Counted from the first letter of the stretch, positions 11,085 to 20,449 are shown. The stretch: DNA of 64,000 nucleotides from Thermohalobaculum sp039815685 (GCA_039815685.1 JBCBYV010000016.1:42235-106234); one strand, 5' to 3'. Numbers and translations are program-made. Notes: generated by a model from the letters alone, not told the origin.

Positions 11085-12625
11085 CAGTCGGACGTCCCCG
11101 TATGCTCCTCGTGCATCCGGCGCATGCGCATCTTCAGCGCCTTGCCGACGAAGATGGGCAGGACGAAGCCAGCGATGGCGATGGCCCAAAGCCCGATGGA
11201 GAGGGGCGACGCAAAGAGCGTGGTCCAGTCCCCGTCCGAGATGGTCATGGCGCGGCGCAGGTTCGCCTCCATCAGATTGCCGAGGAGCACGCCAAGGATC
11301 ACCGGCACGAGGGGGACGTCGAGCTTGCGGAGCGCCCAGCCGAGAACACCGAAGATCACCATGACGATGAGATCGAAGCTGGAGCCCGAGATGCCGTAGA
11401 TGCCGACGAAGGAGACCATGGCGACGATGGGCATGAGGAGCCGGGGCGGGACCAGCAGCACGCGCACGAACATGCCCACCATGGGGATGTTCATCAGCAA
11501 GAGCATGATGTTGCCGATGAAGAGGGCCGCGATCAGACCCCAGACGACGTCCGGGTTCTGGGTGAAGAGGAGCGGTCCCGGCGTGATGTTGAGCGCCAGC
11601 AGCATCGCCAGCAGCACCGCCGTGGTGCCGGAGCCGGGGACGCCGAGGGCGAGCATCGGCACGAGGGCACCGCCGGCGGCCGCGTTGTTCCCGGCCTCGG
11701 GTGCCGCGACGCCGCGAGGGTCGCCCGTCCCGAAGGTACCCTCCCGGTCCACCATCTTCTTCTCCATCGAATAGGCGAGGAAGGAGCCGAGGGAGGCGCC
11801 GGCGCCAGGCAGGACGCCCGCGATGAAGCCGAGGAACGAGGTGCGGAGCATCGTGGGCGTGGTGGAGGTGATGAGGCTCGCGGTGGGTACGATACGGCCC
11901 ATCTGAACCTTCGCCTCCTGCCCCTCGTTCGCCGCCGTGCCGCGTTGTTCGAGGAAGACGAACACCTCCGACAGCGCGAAGAGCCCGACGATGGCGACGA
12001 GGAAATCGATGCCGTCGTAAAGGTGGACCTCGCCGAAGGAGAACCGGGGCACGCCCGTCTGCCCGTCGACGCCCACCATGGCGATGCCAAGGCCCAGCAT
12101 CGCGGCGAAGGCGGCCTTGGCCTGGTTGCGCGAGGCGATGCCGCCGAGGGTGGCGAAGGCGAGGACGAAGAGCGCGAAATACTCCGCCGGGCCGAAGAGG
12201 AGGGCGACCTTCACGAGCTGAGGCGCGAGGAAGACGAGCCCCCAGGTGGCGAGGAAGGCGCCGACGAAAGACGCGATGCCGGAGAGGGCCAGCGCCTCCC
12301 CCGCCCTGCCCTTCTGCGCCATCGGATAGCCGTCGAGGCAGGTCATCATCGCCGGCTCGTCGCCGGGGATGTTGAGGAGGATGGAGGAGATCCGGCCCCC
12401 GTACATCGCACCGTAATAGACGGAAGTGAGCAGGATCATCGCCTCCACGGGACCAAGGCCGAGCGTGAAGGCGAGCGGGATCAGGATCGCCACGCCGTTC
12501 GAGGGGCCGAGACCCGGCAGCGCGCCCATGACCGTGCCGAGAAAGCAGCCGAGGAGTGCGAGGAAAAGGTTCTGAAAGGTCAGCGCGACCGCGAAACCTT
12601 CGCCGAGGGACGAGAGCGCTTCCAT
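11084..12625 (-). CDS. tctA: Tripartite tricarboxylate transporter large permease, TctA
   Basis: A 513-residue polytopic membrane protein with the TctA signature GALPGLGPSNGVAILIPL near residues 35-50 and a second glycine/proline-rich motif, GVLPGAGASLGSFLAYS, in the middle. About 12 hydrophobic segments are visible. The ATG at 12625 follows AGGAGG at ideal spacing; the frame extends 16 codons further but without homology. It forms the cation-coupled permease with TctB and receives substrate from TctC. Its stop overlaps the aminotransferase start. Confidence 0.93.
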   Translation of the reverse strand: MEALSSLGEGFAVALTFQNLFLALLGCFLGTVMGALPGLGPSNGVAILIPLAFTLGLGPVEAMILLTSVYYGAMYGGRISSILLNIPGDEPAMMTCLDGYPMAQKGRAGEALALSGIASFVGAFLATWGLVFLAPQLVKVALLFGPAEYFALFVLAFATLGGIASRNQAKAAFAAMLGLGIAMVGVDGQTGVPRFSFGEVHLYDGIDFLVAIVGLFALSEVFVFLEQRGTAANEGQEAKVQMGRIVPTASLITSTTPTMLRTSFLGFIAGVLPGAGASLGSFLAYSMEKKMVDREGTFGTGDPRGVAAPEAGNNAAAGGALVPMLALGVPGSGTTAVLLAMLLALNITPGPLLFTQNPDVVWGLIAALFIGNIMLLLMNIPMVGMFVRVLLVPPRLLMPIVAMVSFVGIYGISGSSFDLIVMVIFGVLGWALRKLDVPLVPVILGVLLGNLMEANLRRAMTISDGDWTTLFASPLSIGLWAIAIAGFVLPIFVGKALKMRMRRMHEEHTGTSD

Positions 12626-12635
12626 GACGTCCTCC

Positions 12636-13067
12636 TCAGAAGCCGAGCGGGCCCTTGGCGAGGGAGAGGCCAAGGATCAGGTGGAAAACGACATAGATGC
12701 CGAGCGAAGTGGCGACGCCTGAGACGAGCGACCAGAGCGGTGCTGTGCCAAGCCGCCAAGTGAGGAAGGCCGACGCGATGGCGGTCGCGATCACGAAGCC
12801 AAGCTCCGGGAGCAGAACGGCATAGCCGAGCATCACCAAAACCGACGCACCGATCTCGAGCAAGCGCGGCAGCTCTGGCCAGTCCGGGTCCGGATCGGGG
12901 CGGAGGAGGACGACGAGGCTCGCCACCCCGATGAGCGTGCCGATGATGATCGGGAAGGTGCGCGGTCCCACAGGGTCGGTGATGAAGCTGAGCTCGATCT
13001 GGAAGGCGCCCCAGATGAAAAAGGCTGCCAGCAGGATGCCAAGGCCGCCGAAGATGCGATCGCTCAT
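12636..13067 (-). CDS. tctB: Tripartite tricarboxylate transporter small permease, TctB
   Basis: A 143-residue protein with four hydrophobic segments, typical of the small TctB subunit (DUF1468). It includes the family-like DPVGPRTFPIIIG after the first helix. The start follows GGGAGATCACCC. It lies 10 bp before tctA and 89 bp after tctC, with two hairpins in the latter gap. Confidence 0.9.
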   Translation of the reverse strand: MSDRIFGGLGILLAAFFIWGAFQIELSFITDPVGPRTFPIIIGTLIGVASLVVLLRPDPDPDWPELPRLLEIGASVLVMLGYAVLLPELGFVIATAIASAFLTWRLGTAPLWSLVSGVATSLGIYVVFHLILGLSLAKGPLGF

Positions 13068-13085
13068 GGGTGATCTCCCGGGCTG

Positions 13086-13140
13086 GGAGGGCCTCTTGAG
13101 GGCCCTCCTCGTTGGTGCCGGGGGCGGTCGTCGTCCCCGG
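13086..13140. terminator. Two hairpins in the tctC-tctB gap
   Basis: A perfect 8-bp stem, GGAGGGCC/GGCCCTCC (13086-13093 with 13101-13108), is followed by a second stem CCGGGG/CCCCGG (13118-13123 with 13135-13140). Both lie between the binding-protein gene and the permease genes on the reverse strand. Such hairpins commonly attenuate transcription or protect the upstream mRNA so the binding protein outnumbers the permease. Confidence 0.5.
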
Positions 13141-13156
13141 TGCGCTCAGGCTCGGC

Positions 13157-14146
13157 TCACTTGATGAGGCCGATCTCGCGGCTGAGCTCCGCGATGGAGT
13201 TAACGCTCGAGGCCACGAACTCCTCGAACTCCTCACCGCGGAGGTCGAGCGGGGCGAGGCCGTTCTGCGCCATGACTTCCTTCCATTCGGGGCTCTCATA
13301 GACCTTGCCTACGGCGTCGACCCAGAAGGCGTAGGCCTCGTCCGACATGCCGCGGGGGACGTAGAAGCCGCGCCAGTTGGCACCGATTACGTCGATCCCC
13401 TGCTCGACCGCGGTGGGGAAGGAGGAGAAGTCGCCCTCGAGCCGGTCGGGGGAGAGCACTGCGATGACGCGAATATCGCCGCTATCGACAAACCCCTTCG
13501 CCTCGGACGCATCGCCCGTGAAGGCCTGGACGGAGCCTGCGAGGAGCTGGGTCACCGCCTCGCCGCCGCCGTCGAAGGCGACGTATTTGATCTGGCGGAG
13601 ATCCTCGATCCCGGCCTTGTCGGCGGCCAGGAGGACCTTGAGGTGATCCCAGCCGCCCACGGCCGAGCCGCCGGCAATGGCGATGGAGCGCGGGTCGGCC
13701 TGTAGGCGCGCCATGAGGTCGGGCAGGTCGGCAATGTCGCTGTCCTTCGCGACGGCGATGATGCCGTAATCCGCGCCGACGGTGCCGACCCAGCGGACCT
13801 GATCCCGCGTGTTGCCGGGATAGGCGCCCTGGGCGAGGCGTGTGGCCGTAGCGGTGGAGGCGGCGACGAAGAGATTGTCCTCGTCATTGCGCTTGTTGAC
13901 GACCGCGGCATAGGCGACGCCGCCGCCACCACCCGCCATGTTCGTCACCTGCACGGTACCGGGGACGAGGGCGAGATCCTGCATGACCTTGCCGACCTGG
14001 CGGCAGGTGAAGTCCCAGCCGCCGCCCGGATTGGCCGGCGCGATGCATTCCGTGGCCTCAGGCTCGAAGGCGGCGGCCGGCAGCGCGGCGAGCGCACCGA
14101 AGCCAAGGCCGAGCGCAAGGCCCGTCATCCCGAATATCTTTGTCAT
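13157..14146 (-). CDS. tctC: Tripartite tricarboxylate transporter substrate-binding protein, TctC/Bug family
   Basis: A 329-residue extracytoplasmic binding protein with a clear Sec signal peptide (hydrophobic residues 5-25 ending ALPAAA). It has the Bug-family N-terminal motif APANPGGGWDFTCRQ and MAGGGGGVAYA loops that clamp carboxylates. It starts the operon tctC-tctB-tctA-aminotransferase-sulfotransferase and follows GGAGGAA. It diverges from the mttB gene across 272 bp that include an operator-like site at 14383-14401. The ligand is probably a carboxylated compound. Bug proteins bind widely different acids, so it cannot be named. Confidence 0.92.
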   Translation of the reverse strand: MTKIFGMTGLALGLGFGALAALPAAAFEPEATECIAPANPGGGWDFTCRQVGKVMQDLALVPGTVQVTNMAGGGGGVAYAAVVNKRNDEDNLFVAASTATATRLAQGAYPGNTRDQVRWVGTVGADYGIIAVAKDSDIADLPDLMARLQADPRSIAIAGGSAVGGWDHLKVLLAADKAGIEDLRQIKYVAFDGGGEAVTQLLAGSVQAFTGDASEAKGFVDSGDIRVIAVLSPDRLEGDFSSFPTAVEQGIDVIGANWRGFYVPRGMSDEAYAFWVDAVGKVYESPEWKEVMAQNGLAPLDLRGEEFEEFVASSVNSIAELSREIGLIK

Positions 14147-14382
14147 TGCTTGTTCCTCCACTGTCGATGCGTCGGCCCGGACGGCCTTTGGTGCGTTCTG
14201 GGGCGTCCTGCGAGATCCTCCGGGCTCTGGCCTGAAAAGTCGGCTGCCTCCGAGAGATAACGCGCAATCCGCGCTGCGGGCGAGCCCTTCAGTCGTCGGA
14301 ATGCGTGAAATCTCGCTACAGTCGGCCGATCGTCCCGAGCGACCGCGTGGCGACAACGTTCTTGGCGCCGAACCGACGCGCA

Positions 14383-14401
14383 TGTATACGAGATGTACAC
14401 A
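14383..14401. promoter_or_regulatory. Operator candidate, site A of a GntR/FCD regulon
   Basis: TGTATAC-GAGA-TGTACACA lies 17 bp before the mttB start and 237 bp before tctC. Sites with the same layout, TGTnnAC-N4-TGTACACA, occur at 29516-29534 and 30379-30397 on either side of the local GntR-family gene. The three identical 8-mers with identical spacing are the evidence; the regulator assignment is inferred from proximity. Confidence 0.65.
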
Positions 14402-14418
14402 AAGACTGGAGGCGAGCG

Positions 14419-15963
14419 ATGGAAGCGGTGGCAACGCGGCGGAACGGAAGGGACCAGCGGCGGGCGAAGCGCCAGGCGCCGGACCGCGCGATGCTGCCGG
14501 CGCTTGAGCGCGGGCTACCGCTGGTCGAGCCGATGAGCCCCGAACAGGTCGAACGAATCGATGCAGCCTCCATGGACATCCTGGAAGATGTGGGGGTCGT
14601 CTTCCGCGACGACGTGGCCATCGAGGACTGGCGCCGGGCGGGGGCGGATGTGCGGGGCGAGCGCGTGCATCTCGACCGGGGGCTCGTGCGGGAACTCGTT
14701 GCGACCGTACCTGCCGAGATCACGCTTCTGGCGCGCGACCCCGAGAAATCCGTGCCGCTCGGCGGTTCGCGCAGCATCTTCGTGCCGATGACGGGCGCAC
14801 CCTATCTCCGCGACCTGGAGGACGTCCGACGCGCCCCGACGCTCGACGATCTCGCGATGTTCCACCAGCTTTCGCACATGTCGCCGGCGCTGCATTCGAG
14901 CGCGCATCACATCGTCGAGCCGATGGATCATCCGGTCAGCCACCGGCATCTTCGCATCACCTATTCCTCGATGAAGCACAGCGACAAGACATTCATGGGG
15001 ATGACCACCTCCGGCAGGAACGCGGAGGATGTGCTGGACATGTGCGCGATCCTCTTCGGCGCCGATGTCATGGAAGAGCACACGGTCACGGTGGGGAACT
15101 GCAACGGTAACTCGCCGCTCGTCTGGGACGAGACGATGCTCTCGGCCATGCGTGCCTTTTGCCGCCGGAACCAGCCGGTGCTGTGCTCGCCCTTCGTGCT
15201 GGGTGGCGCGAACACACCGGCCTCGACCGCCGCGACCGTGGCGCAGCTGAATGCCGAGGCGTTGTCGGCGCTGGCCTATACCCAGGTGATCCGGAAGGGC
15301 TGTCCCGCGATCTACGGCCATTACCTCAGCACCGTGTCGATGGCCTCCGGCGCGCCGATGGCAGGAACGCCGGAGATCAGCCTGATGAACTTCGCCATCG
15401 GGCAGATGGCGCGGCATTACGGCGTGCCGTGGCGGACGTCGAACACGCTGGGTGGCGCGAAGACGCTGGATGCCCAGGCTGGGTATGAGAGTGCCACGAC
15501 GCTGATGGCCGTGCTGATGGCGGGGGCGAATTACATCTGGCATTCGGCGGGCTGGAACGAGGGTGGGATGCACTGCTCCGTCGCGAAGTTCGTCGTGGAT
15601 GCGGAGCAATGCGCCATGGGCCACCGCATGGCCTCGGGGCTGCAATGGGGTGACTTCGACCAGGCGCTCTCGGCCGTGCGCGATGTCGGGCCGGGCGGGC
15701 ACTATCTCGGCCATCCGCATACGCTCGAGAAGTTCCAGAGCGCGTTCTTCATGCCGAAGCTCTTCGACAACAACGCGATCGAGCAATGGCAGGCGGATGG
15801 GGCGCTCGACACGACCGCGCGGGCGCTGGGACGGGCGCGGGCGCTCCTGGAGGACTATGAGGAGCCGGCGCTGGACCCCGGGGTCGACGAGGCGCTGCGG
15901 GACTTCATCGCGCGGCGGGAACGCGAGATCCCGGCCGAGGATGCGCTGAACCAGGAATACTGA
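14419..15963 (+). CDS. MttB-family (trimethylamine/betaine) methyltransferase, non-pyrrolysine
   Basis: A 514-residue member of the trimethylamine methyltransferase (COG5598) superfamily. It has LEDVGVVFRDD near residue 60, the central VTVGNCNGNSPLVWDE, and GGHYLGHPHTLEKF near the C-terminus. No in-frame amber codon interrupts it, so it is a non-pyrrolysine homologue. Characterised relatives demethylate glycine betaine, proline betaine or carnitine, passing the methyl to a corrinoid protein. No corrinoid partner is adjacent, and a THF-dependent GcvT-like gene lies 8.5 kb away in the same island. The ATG follows GGAGG at proper spacing and sits just downstream of operator site A. Demethylation of a quaternary amine is the inferred role. 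Confidence 0.85.
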   Translation: MEAVATRRNGRDQRRAKRQAPDRAMLPALERGLPLVEPMSPEQVERIDAASMDILEDVGVVFRDDVAIEDWRRAGADVRGERVHLDRGLVRELVATVPAEITLLARDPEKSVPLGGSRSIFVPMTGAPYLRDLEDVRRAPTLDDLAMFHQLSHMSPALHSSAHHIVEPMDHPVSHRHLRITYSSMKHSDKTFMGMTTSGRNAEDVLDMCAILFGADVMEEHTVTVGNCNGNSPLVWDETMLSAMRAFCRRNQPVLCSPFVLGGANTPASTAATVAQLNAEALSALAYTQVIRKGCPAIYGHYLSTVSMASGAPMAGTPEISLMNFAIGQMARHYGVPWRTSNTLGGAKTLDAQAGYESATTLMAVLMAGANYIWHSAGWNEGGMHCSVAKFVVDAEQCAMGHRMASGLQWGDFDQALSAVRDVGPGGHYLGHPHTLEKFQSAFFMPKLFDNNAIEQWQADGALDTTARALGRARALLEDYEEPALDPGVDEALRDFIARREREIPAEDALNQEY

Positions 15964-15975
15964 GGGCGCGCGGCG

Positions 15976-17073
15976 TCAGAGGCTAGAGGCGCGGTATTCC
16001 GCGCGGGCGAGCCATTCCGGGTGGATCTCGACGCCCCATCCCGGCGCGTCGGTCACACGGGCACAACCGTCTTCGATGGCGTAGGGGCTCCCGACATAGA
16101 GGCCCTCCTGCCACGGGTAATAATCCGCGCCTTCGATGGAGAACTCCAGATAGCGCCCGGCATTCGGGATGGCGCGGAGGAGGTGCATCGTGAAGAGCGT
16201 GACGAGCGAGAGGTTGGCGCAGTGGGGGGTGACGGGCAGGCCCGCGGCCTCCGCCATCCGGCAGACCCTGAGCGTACGGGCGATGCCGCCGAGATAGCAG
16301 ATGTCGGGCTGTGGGACGTCGACCGCCCGCATCTCGATCATCCGGCGCCAGGTGGGCAGGTCGCAGTCCTGCTCCCCGCCCGAGACGTCGATGCTGAGCG
16401 CGTCGGTGACCTCCTTGGTCTGCTCGAGCTCCCAGTAGGGGCACGGCTCCTCGAAATGGCAGAAGCCGTGGTCCTCGAGCCTGCGGCCGACCTCGATGGC
16501 TTGGGCTGGCGCGTAGCAGGAGTTCGCGTCGATCAGCAGGTCGGCGTCCGGCAACGCTCGGCGCATCGTCGGGATGATCTCCTCCGTGCGGCCGGGCCAT
16601 TCGTCCTGGCCCCGGCCCACTTCGGCACCCGCCCGGACCTTGAAGGCGGTGAAGCCGTGCTCGCCGGCGAGGCGCTTCATCCGCTCCGCCTCCTCCGCCG
16701 GGGTGATGTCACGCTTCATCGAAGAAGCGTAGGCGCGGATGGGCCCCGCGCTGCCACCAATAAGTGCCGCCACCGGTTTGCCTGCGCGCTTGCCGCGGAG
16801 GTCCCAGAGGGCCGTGTCGAACCCCGCCATCGCGCGGCGGAGATAGGAGCCGGGGAACTTGTGCTCCCGCTCCGTCACGAGATCGAGGAGGTCGTCGAGA
16901 TCGGTGGTGTCCTTGCCCAGAACCCAGGGCGCGACCTGACGGTGGAGGACCTGGGCCGTGATGTCCGAATGGTAGGTGCTGACCTGGCCCCAGCCCTGCT
17001 GGCCATCCTCGTCCGTCAGGCGCACGAACCCGACGAACTCGGTGCAGAAGCTCTCGATCTTCACGATGCGCAT
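15976..17073 (-). CDS. Mandelate racemase/muconate lactonizing enzyme family protein (enolase superfamily)
   Basis: A 365-residue enolase-superfamily enzyme. Metal ligands are visible as Asp in LIDANSCY, Glu in FEEPCPYWE and Glu in SGGEQDCDL. A basic residue is in FKVRAG, and the C-terminal PHCANLSL supplies a His as in the mandelate racemase subgroup. Such enzymes abstract an alpha proton from a carboxylate, giving racemisation or dehydration of acid sugars or hydroxy acids. It is the last gene of the reverse-strand ABC-transporter operon, 21 bp after the GMC gene, and converges with mttB. The substrate is unknown. Confidence 0.87.
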   Translation of the reverse strand: MRIVKIESFCTEFVGFVRLTDEDGQQGWGQVSTYHSDITAQVLHRQVAPWVLGKDTTDLDDLLDLVTEREHKFPGSYLRRAMAGFDTALWDLRGKRAGKPVAALIGGSAGPIRAYASSMKRDITPAEEAERMKRLAGEHGFTAFKVRAGAEVGRGQDEWPGRTEEIIPTMRRALPDADLLIDANSCYAPAQAIEVGRRLEDHGFCHFEEPCPYWELEQTKEVTDALSIDVSGGEQDCDLPTWRRMIEMRAVDVPQPDICYLGGIARTLRVCRMAEAAGLPVTPHCANLSLVTLFTMHLLRAIPNAGRYLEFSIEGADYYPWQEGLYVGSPYAIEDGCARVTDAPGWGVEIHPEWLARAEYRASSL

Positions 17074-17094
17074 GCGGGACCTCGCCTGGGGGCT

Positions 17095-18711
17095 TCAGCG
17101 GGCATCTTCGAGGATCATGTCCGCCGCCTTCTCGGCGAGCATGATCACGGGAGCATTGATGTTGCCGCTGGTGACATTCGGGAAGACCGAGGCATCGACG
17201 ACGCGGAGGCCGTCGAGCCCGTGCAGGCGCAGCCGCGGGTCGACCACGGACCGTGCCGGGTCGGCCCCCATCCGGCAGGTGCCGCAGGGGTGGAACACCG
17301 TCCAGGCATGGTCGCGCACATAGGCGCGAAGCGCGTCGTCGTCTTCCGCCGCTGGCCCGGGCAGCAACTCCTCCTCGAGGAGACCCGCGAGGGCAGGTGC
17401 GGCGGCGATGCGGCGGACGAGCCGGATACCTGCGACGCTGGCCCGCCAGTCTTCCTCGGTATCGAGGTAGTTGGGATGGATCGCCGGGGGGCCCTCGGGC
17501 CGCTCGGGCCGGATCGCGAGATGGCCGCGAGAAGTCGGCCTGCAGGGGTTGAAGCCGATCTGCAGGCCGGGAAAGGGATCGGGCCGCATGAGCGGGCGCT
17601 TGCCCGCGGGCGCGCGACTGTAGCTGAGCGGCGAGAAGTAGAGCTGGATATCGGGCGCGGTCTGATCCGGCGTGCTGCGCGCGAAGCCGCCCGCATGGTT
17701 CAGGCTGAGACTGAGCGGCCCGGTGCGGCAAAGGATGTATTCTAGACCGACACGAAGACGCCCGAACCACGGCCGCAGGGTCTGGTTCAGCGTCGGCACG
17801 CGTGCGCGATAGAGGTTGTCGAGCCCGAGATGGTCCTGCATGTGCCGGCCGACATGGGGCTGTTCGTGGCGGACGTCGATGCCCGCTCCTTGCAACACCT
17901 CGCCAGGGCCGATGCCGGAGAGCTGCAGGAGCTGCGGGCTGTTCACGGCGCCGGCTGCGAGGATCACCTCGGCCCGGGCGTGGACCGCGCTCTCGATACC
18001 GTCCTTCTCGTAAGCCACACCGGTCGCGCGGCCGTCCGACAGCGCGACGCGGCGCACATGGGCGTGACGGATGACGCGGAGGTTCCGGCGGCGCATCGCA
18101 GGGCGCAGATAGCAGCGCGCCGTGGAGGCGCGAGTGCCGTTTCGGATCGTCATCTGGTAGATCGACGCCCCCTCCATATTCTCGCCATTATAGTCGGCGT
18201 TGAAGGGGATCTGTGCCTCGGCCGACGCATCGAGATAGGCTTGGCAGAGCGGATGGACCTCCGCCGACGCATCGAAGACGGCCAGCGGGCCGCCCGCCCC
18301 GCGCCAGTCATCCGCGCCGCCGGCCCAATCCTCCATCCGGCGGAAATAGGGGGCGACATCGGCCCAGGACCAACCCGGCGCCTCTGCCGCCCAGTCGTCG
18401 AAATCGCGCGGGTGGCCGCGGACATAGACCATGGCGTTGATGGCGCTCGACCCGCCGATCACCTTGCCCCGCGGCCAGTAGCTCGTACGCCCGCCGAGGG
18501 TCTCGACAGGCTCCGTGCGATAGCGCCAGTTTATGGTGGGGTCGTTGTAGGCGATCCCGTAGCCGATCGGCATGCGGATCCAAGGGTTGAGGTCCGACCC
18601 TCCCGCCTCGAGCACCAACACGCTATGGCGTCCACAGGCGCTTAGCCTATCGGCCAGCACGGCGCCGGCGGAACCCGCGCCGACGATGATGTAATCGTAG
18701 GTGGCGCTCAA
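17095..18711 (-). CDS. GMC-family FAD oxidoreductase (choline dehydrogenase-like)
   Basis: A 538-residue glucose-methanol-choline oxidoreductase. It has the FAD-binding motif IIVGAGSAGAVLADRL at residues 8-23, PRGKVIGGSSAINAMVYVRG in the second signature, and the active-site His and Asn regions HPCGTCRMG and SGNINAPVI at the C-terminus. The likely start is a TTG overlapping the permease stop (TTGA), which places residue 1 just before the FAD motif; no ATG exists at that position. It oxidises a primary or secondary alcohol. Co-translation with a binding-protein-dependent transporter suggests it acts on the imported compound. Confidence 0.9.
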   Translation of the reverse strand: MSATYDYIIVGAGSAGAVLADRLSACGRHSVLVLEAGGSDLNPWIRMPIGYGIAYNDPTINWRYRTEPVETLGGRTSYWPRGKVIGGSSAINAMVYVRGHPRDFDDWAAEAPGWSWADVAPYFRRMEDWAGGADDWRGAGGPLAVFDASAEVHPLCQAYLDASAEAQIPFNADYNGENMEGASIYQMTIRNGTRASTARCYLRPAMRRRNLRVIRHAHVRRVALSDGRATGVAYEKDGIESAVHARAEVILAAGAVNSPQLLQLSGIGPGEVLQGAGIDVRHEQPHVGRHMQDHLGLDNLYRARVPTLNQTLRPWFGRLRVGLEYILCRTGPLSLSLNHAGGFARSTPDQTAPDIQLYFSPLSYSRAPAGKRPLMRPDPFPGLQIGFNPCRPTSRGHLAIRPERPEGPPAIHPNYLDTEEDWRASVAGIRLVRRIAAAPALAGLLEEELLPGPAAEDDDALRAYVRDHAWTVFHPCGTCRMGADPARSVVDPRLRLHGLDGLRVVDASVFPNVTSGNINAPVIMLAEKAADMILEDAR

Positions 18712-19529
18712 CGGCTGGACGGGCTCCGGAAGAACTGGGCGAGAACCATCAGGCCCGTAGTGATCGCCACCATGACTGTCGAGATCGATGCGATGGTCGG
18801 GTCGATCTGGTCGCGGAGCGCGTTGAACATGTTGCGCGTGAGCGTCGCATTCTCCCCGCCCGAGATGAACATCGCCACCACGACCTCGTCGAAGGAAGTG
18901 AGGAAGGCGAGGAGCGCGCCGGTGATCACCGAAAACCGGATCTGCGGCAGCGTTACGGTCAGGAACGCGCGAGCGCGCGAGGCGCCGAGGGATCGCGCCG
19001 CCATCTCCTGGTTCATGTCGTAGCTCTTGAGGCCCGAGGCGGTCACGATCAGCACCAGCGGCAGGGCCAGCATGCTGTGCGCGAGGACGAGGCCGAGCAT
19101 CGTGTAGAGGATCTGCAGCTTCACATAGACGTAGAAGGCGCCGATCGCGATCAGGATCAGCGGCACCATCATCGGGGTGATGAGGAGGACGAAAACGAAG
19201 CGGCTCGCCTTCATCTCCGAGGCATGGAGCCCGTAGGCCGCAAGGACGCCGAGCGGCGTCGCGAGCGCCATCGTCAGGAAGGCCGCGGTGAGCGAGGTGG
19301 CGGTGGCCGACATCCATTCGGGTGAGCCGAAATAGTGGTCGTACCAGCGCGTGGACCAGGTCTCCGGCGGGAACTGCAGATACTGGCTGTCCGAGAAGCT
19401 CATCGGCACGACAATCAGGGTCGGCGCAACCAGCAGCACCATCATAATCCCGGCAAAGATATAGAGCCAGAGCCGCTGGCCATGGGTGATCTGCGTCTCG
19501 GAGGCGGGGCTGTCGAGCCAGACGCGCAT
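18708..19529 (-). CDS. ABC transporter permease, PotC type
   Basis: A 273-residue inner-membrane permease with about six hydrophobic segments and the EAA-loop region NQEMAARSLGASRARAFLTVTLP typical of polyamine/opine/thiamine-type importers. It overlaps the upstream permease by one base (TGATG) and the downstream GMC gene by four. With its partner permease and the ATPase it forms the import channel for the binding protein at 21682-22737. Confidence 0.92.
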   Translation of the reverse strand: MRVWLDSPASETQITHGQRLWLYIFAGIMMVLLVAPTLIVVPMSFSDSQYLQFPPETWSTRWYDHYFGSPEWMSATATSLTAAFLTMALATPLGVLAAYGLHASEMKASRFVFVLLITPMMVPLILIAIGAFYVYVKLQILYTMLGLVLAHSMLALPLVLIVTASGLKSYDMNQEMAARSLGASRARAFLTVTLPQIRFSVITGALLAFLTSFDEVVVAMFISGGENATLTRNMFNALRDQIDPTIASISTVMVAITTGLMVLAQFFRSPSSR

Positions 19530-20446
19530 CAGTGCCCGCCTCCCGCCAGCTGGTCGAGCTTTACGAAGCGCGCGGCGACCCAGAGGATAAGCATCGTCAT
19601 GACCAGCAGCACGACGCCGAGGGCGCTGGCCGCGCCCCAGTTGACGAAGAGCTCCACGTTGGAGGCGATCTTCATGGAGACCATGATCACCTTGCCGCCG
19701 CCGAGCACGGCCGGGGTCACGAAGAAGCCGAGACAGAGCACGAAGACGATCAGGGAGCCCGCGAAAAGCCCCGGCAGCGAGAGCGGGAAGAAGACAGTCC
19801 AGAAGGCCCGCACGGGTCCCGCGCCGCAGTTGGAGGCCGCCTTCAGGTAGTCCTGATTGATCGCTTTCATCGAGCTGTAGACCGGCAGGATCAGGAACGG
19901 CAGCATGATATGCACCATGCCGATCAGCGTGCCGGTCATGTTGTGCACGAATTTGAGCGGCTCCTCCCAAAGCCCGAGCCCGATGGCCCAGTCGTTCACC
20001 AGCCCGCGCTTCTGCAGGAGCACCAGCCACGCATAGGTGCGCACCAGAAGTGAGGTCCAGAAGGGCAGCAGCACGGCGATGAGGCATAGATTCGCCGCCC
20101 GCGCCGGGAGTTGCGAGAGGAAGTAGGCGAAGGGATAGCCGAGCGCGATGCAGATCCCCGTCGTCAGGACGCTGACCTCGAAGGTCGTCCAGAAGATCCG
20201 GGCATAGGACTTCCGCTCCCACATCCGCTCATAGTTCTCGAGGCTGAAGGACCCGTCCGCCCCGATAAACGAGACGTAGAAGAGCCAGCCCACCGGCACG
20301 ACGAGGATAATCAGCACCAGCAAGAGAGCTGGAGAGCAGAGGCCGAAGAGCGCGAGCTGCTCGCGAAAGGCATCGCGGCGCAGGCCGTCGGAGTTGTCCA
20401 GTCGGGCATCGTCGCGATAGGCGCCCGTGATCGCGCTCTCGGCCAT
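19529..20446 (-). CDS. ABC transporter permease, PotB type
   Basis: A 305-residue permease with a cytoplasmic N-terminal tail of about 30 residues and six hydrophobic segments. The EAA loop reads NQDYLKAASNCGAGPVRAF. It is the first permease of the pair and starts 3 bp after the ATPase stop. It belongs to the spermidine/putrescine-opine importer class; the ligand is not shown by sequence. Confidence 0.92.
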   Translation of the reverse strand: MAESAITGAYRDDARLDNSDGLRRDAFREQLALFGLCSPALLLVLIILVVPVGWLFYVSFIGADGSFSLENYERMWERKSYARIFWTTFEVSVLTTGICIALGYPFAYFLSQLPARAANLCLIAVLLPFWTSLLVRTYAWLVLLQKRGLVNDWAIGLGLWEEPLKFVHNMTGTLIGMVHIMLPFLILPVYSSMKAINQDYLKAASNCGAGPVRAFWTVFFPLSLPGLFAGSLIVFVLCLGFFVTPAVLGGGKVIMVSMKIASNVELFVNWGAASALGVVLLVMTMLILWVAARFVKLDQLAGGGH

Positions 20447-20449
20447 GGC

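Noticed and set aside
11045..12763. 572-codon forward frame opposite tctA
   Set aside because: Composition is a low-complexity Asp/Glu/Arg/His mixture typical of the antisense of a membrane protein gene. The TctA frame has clear homology.
14419..15963. Pyrrolysine-type MttB
   Set aside because: No in-frame TAG codon and the frame is open throughout, so it belongs to the non-pyrrolysine branch.
15976..17073. Hydroxyproline-betaine 2-epimerase (HpbD)
   Set aside because: The betaine-island context made it attractive, but the catalytic pattern with a C-terminal PHCANLS histidine fits the mandelate racemase subgroup and does not resemble HpbD.
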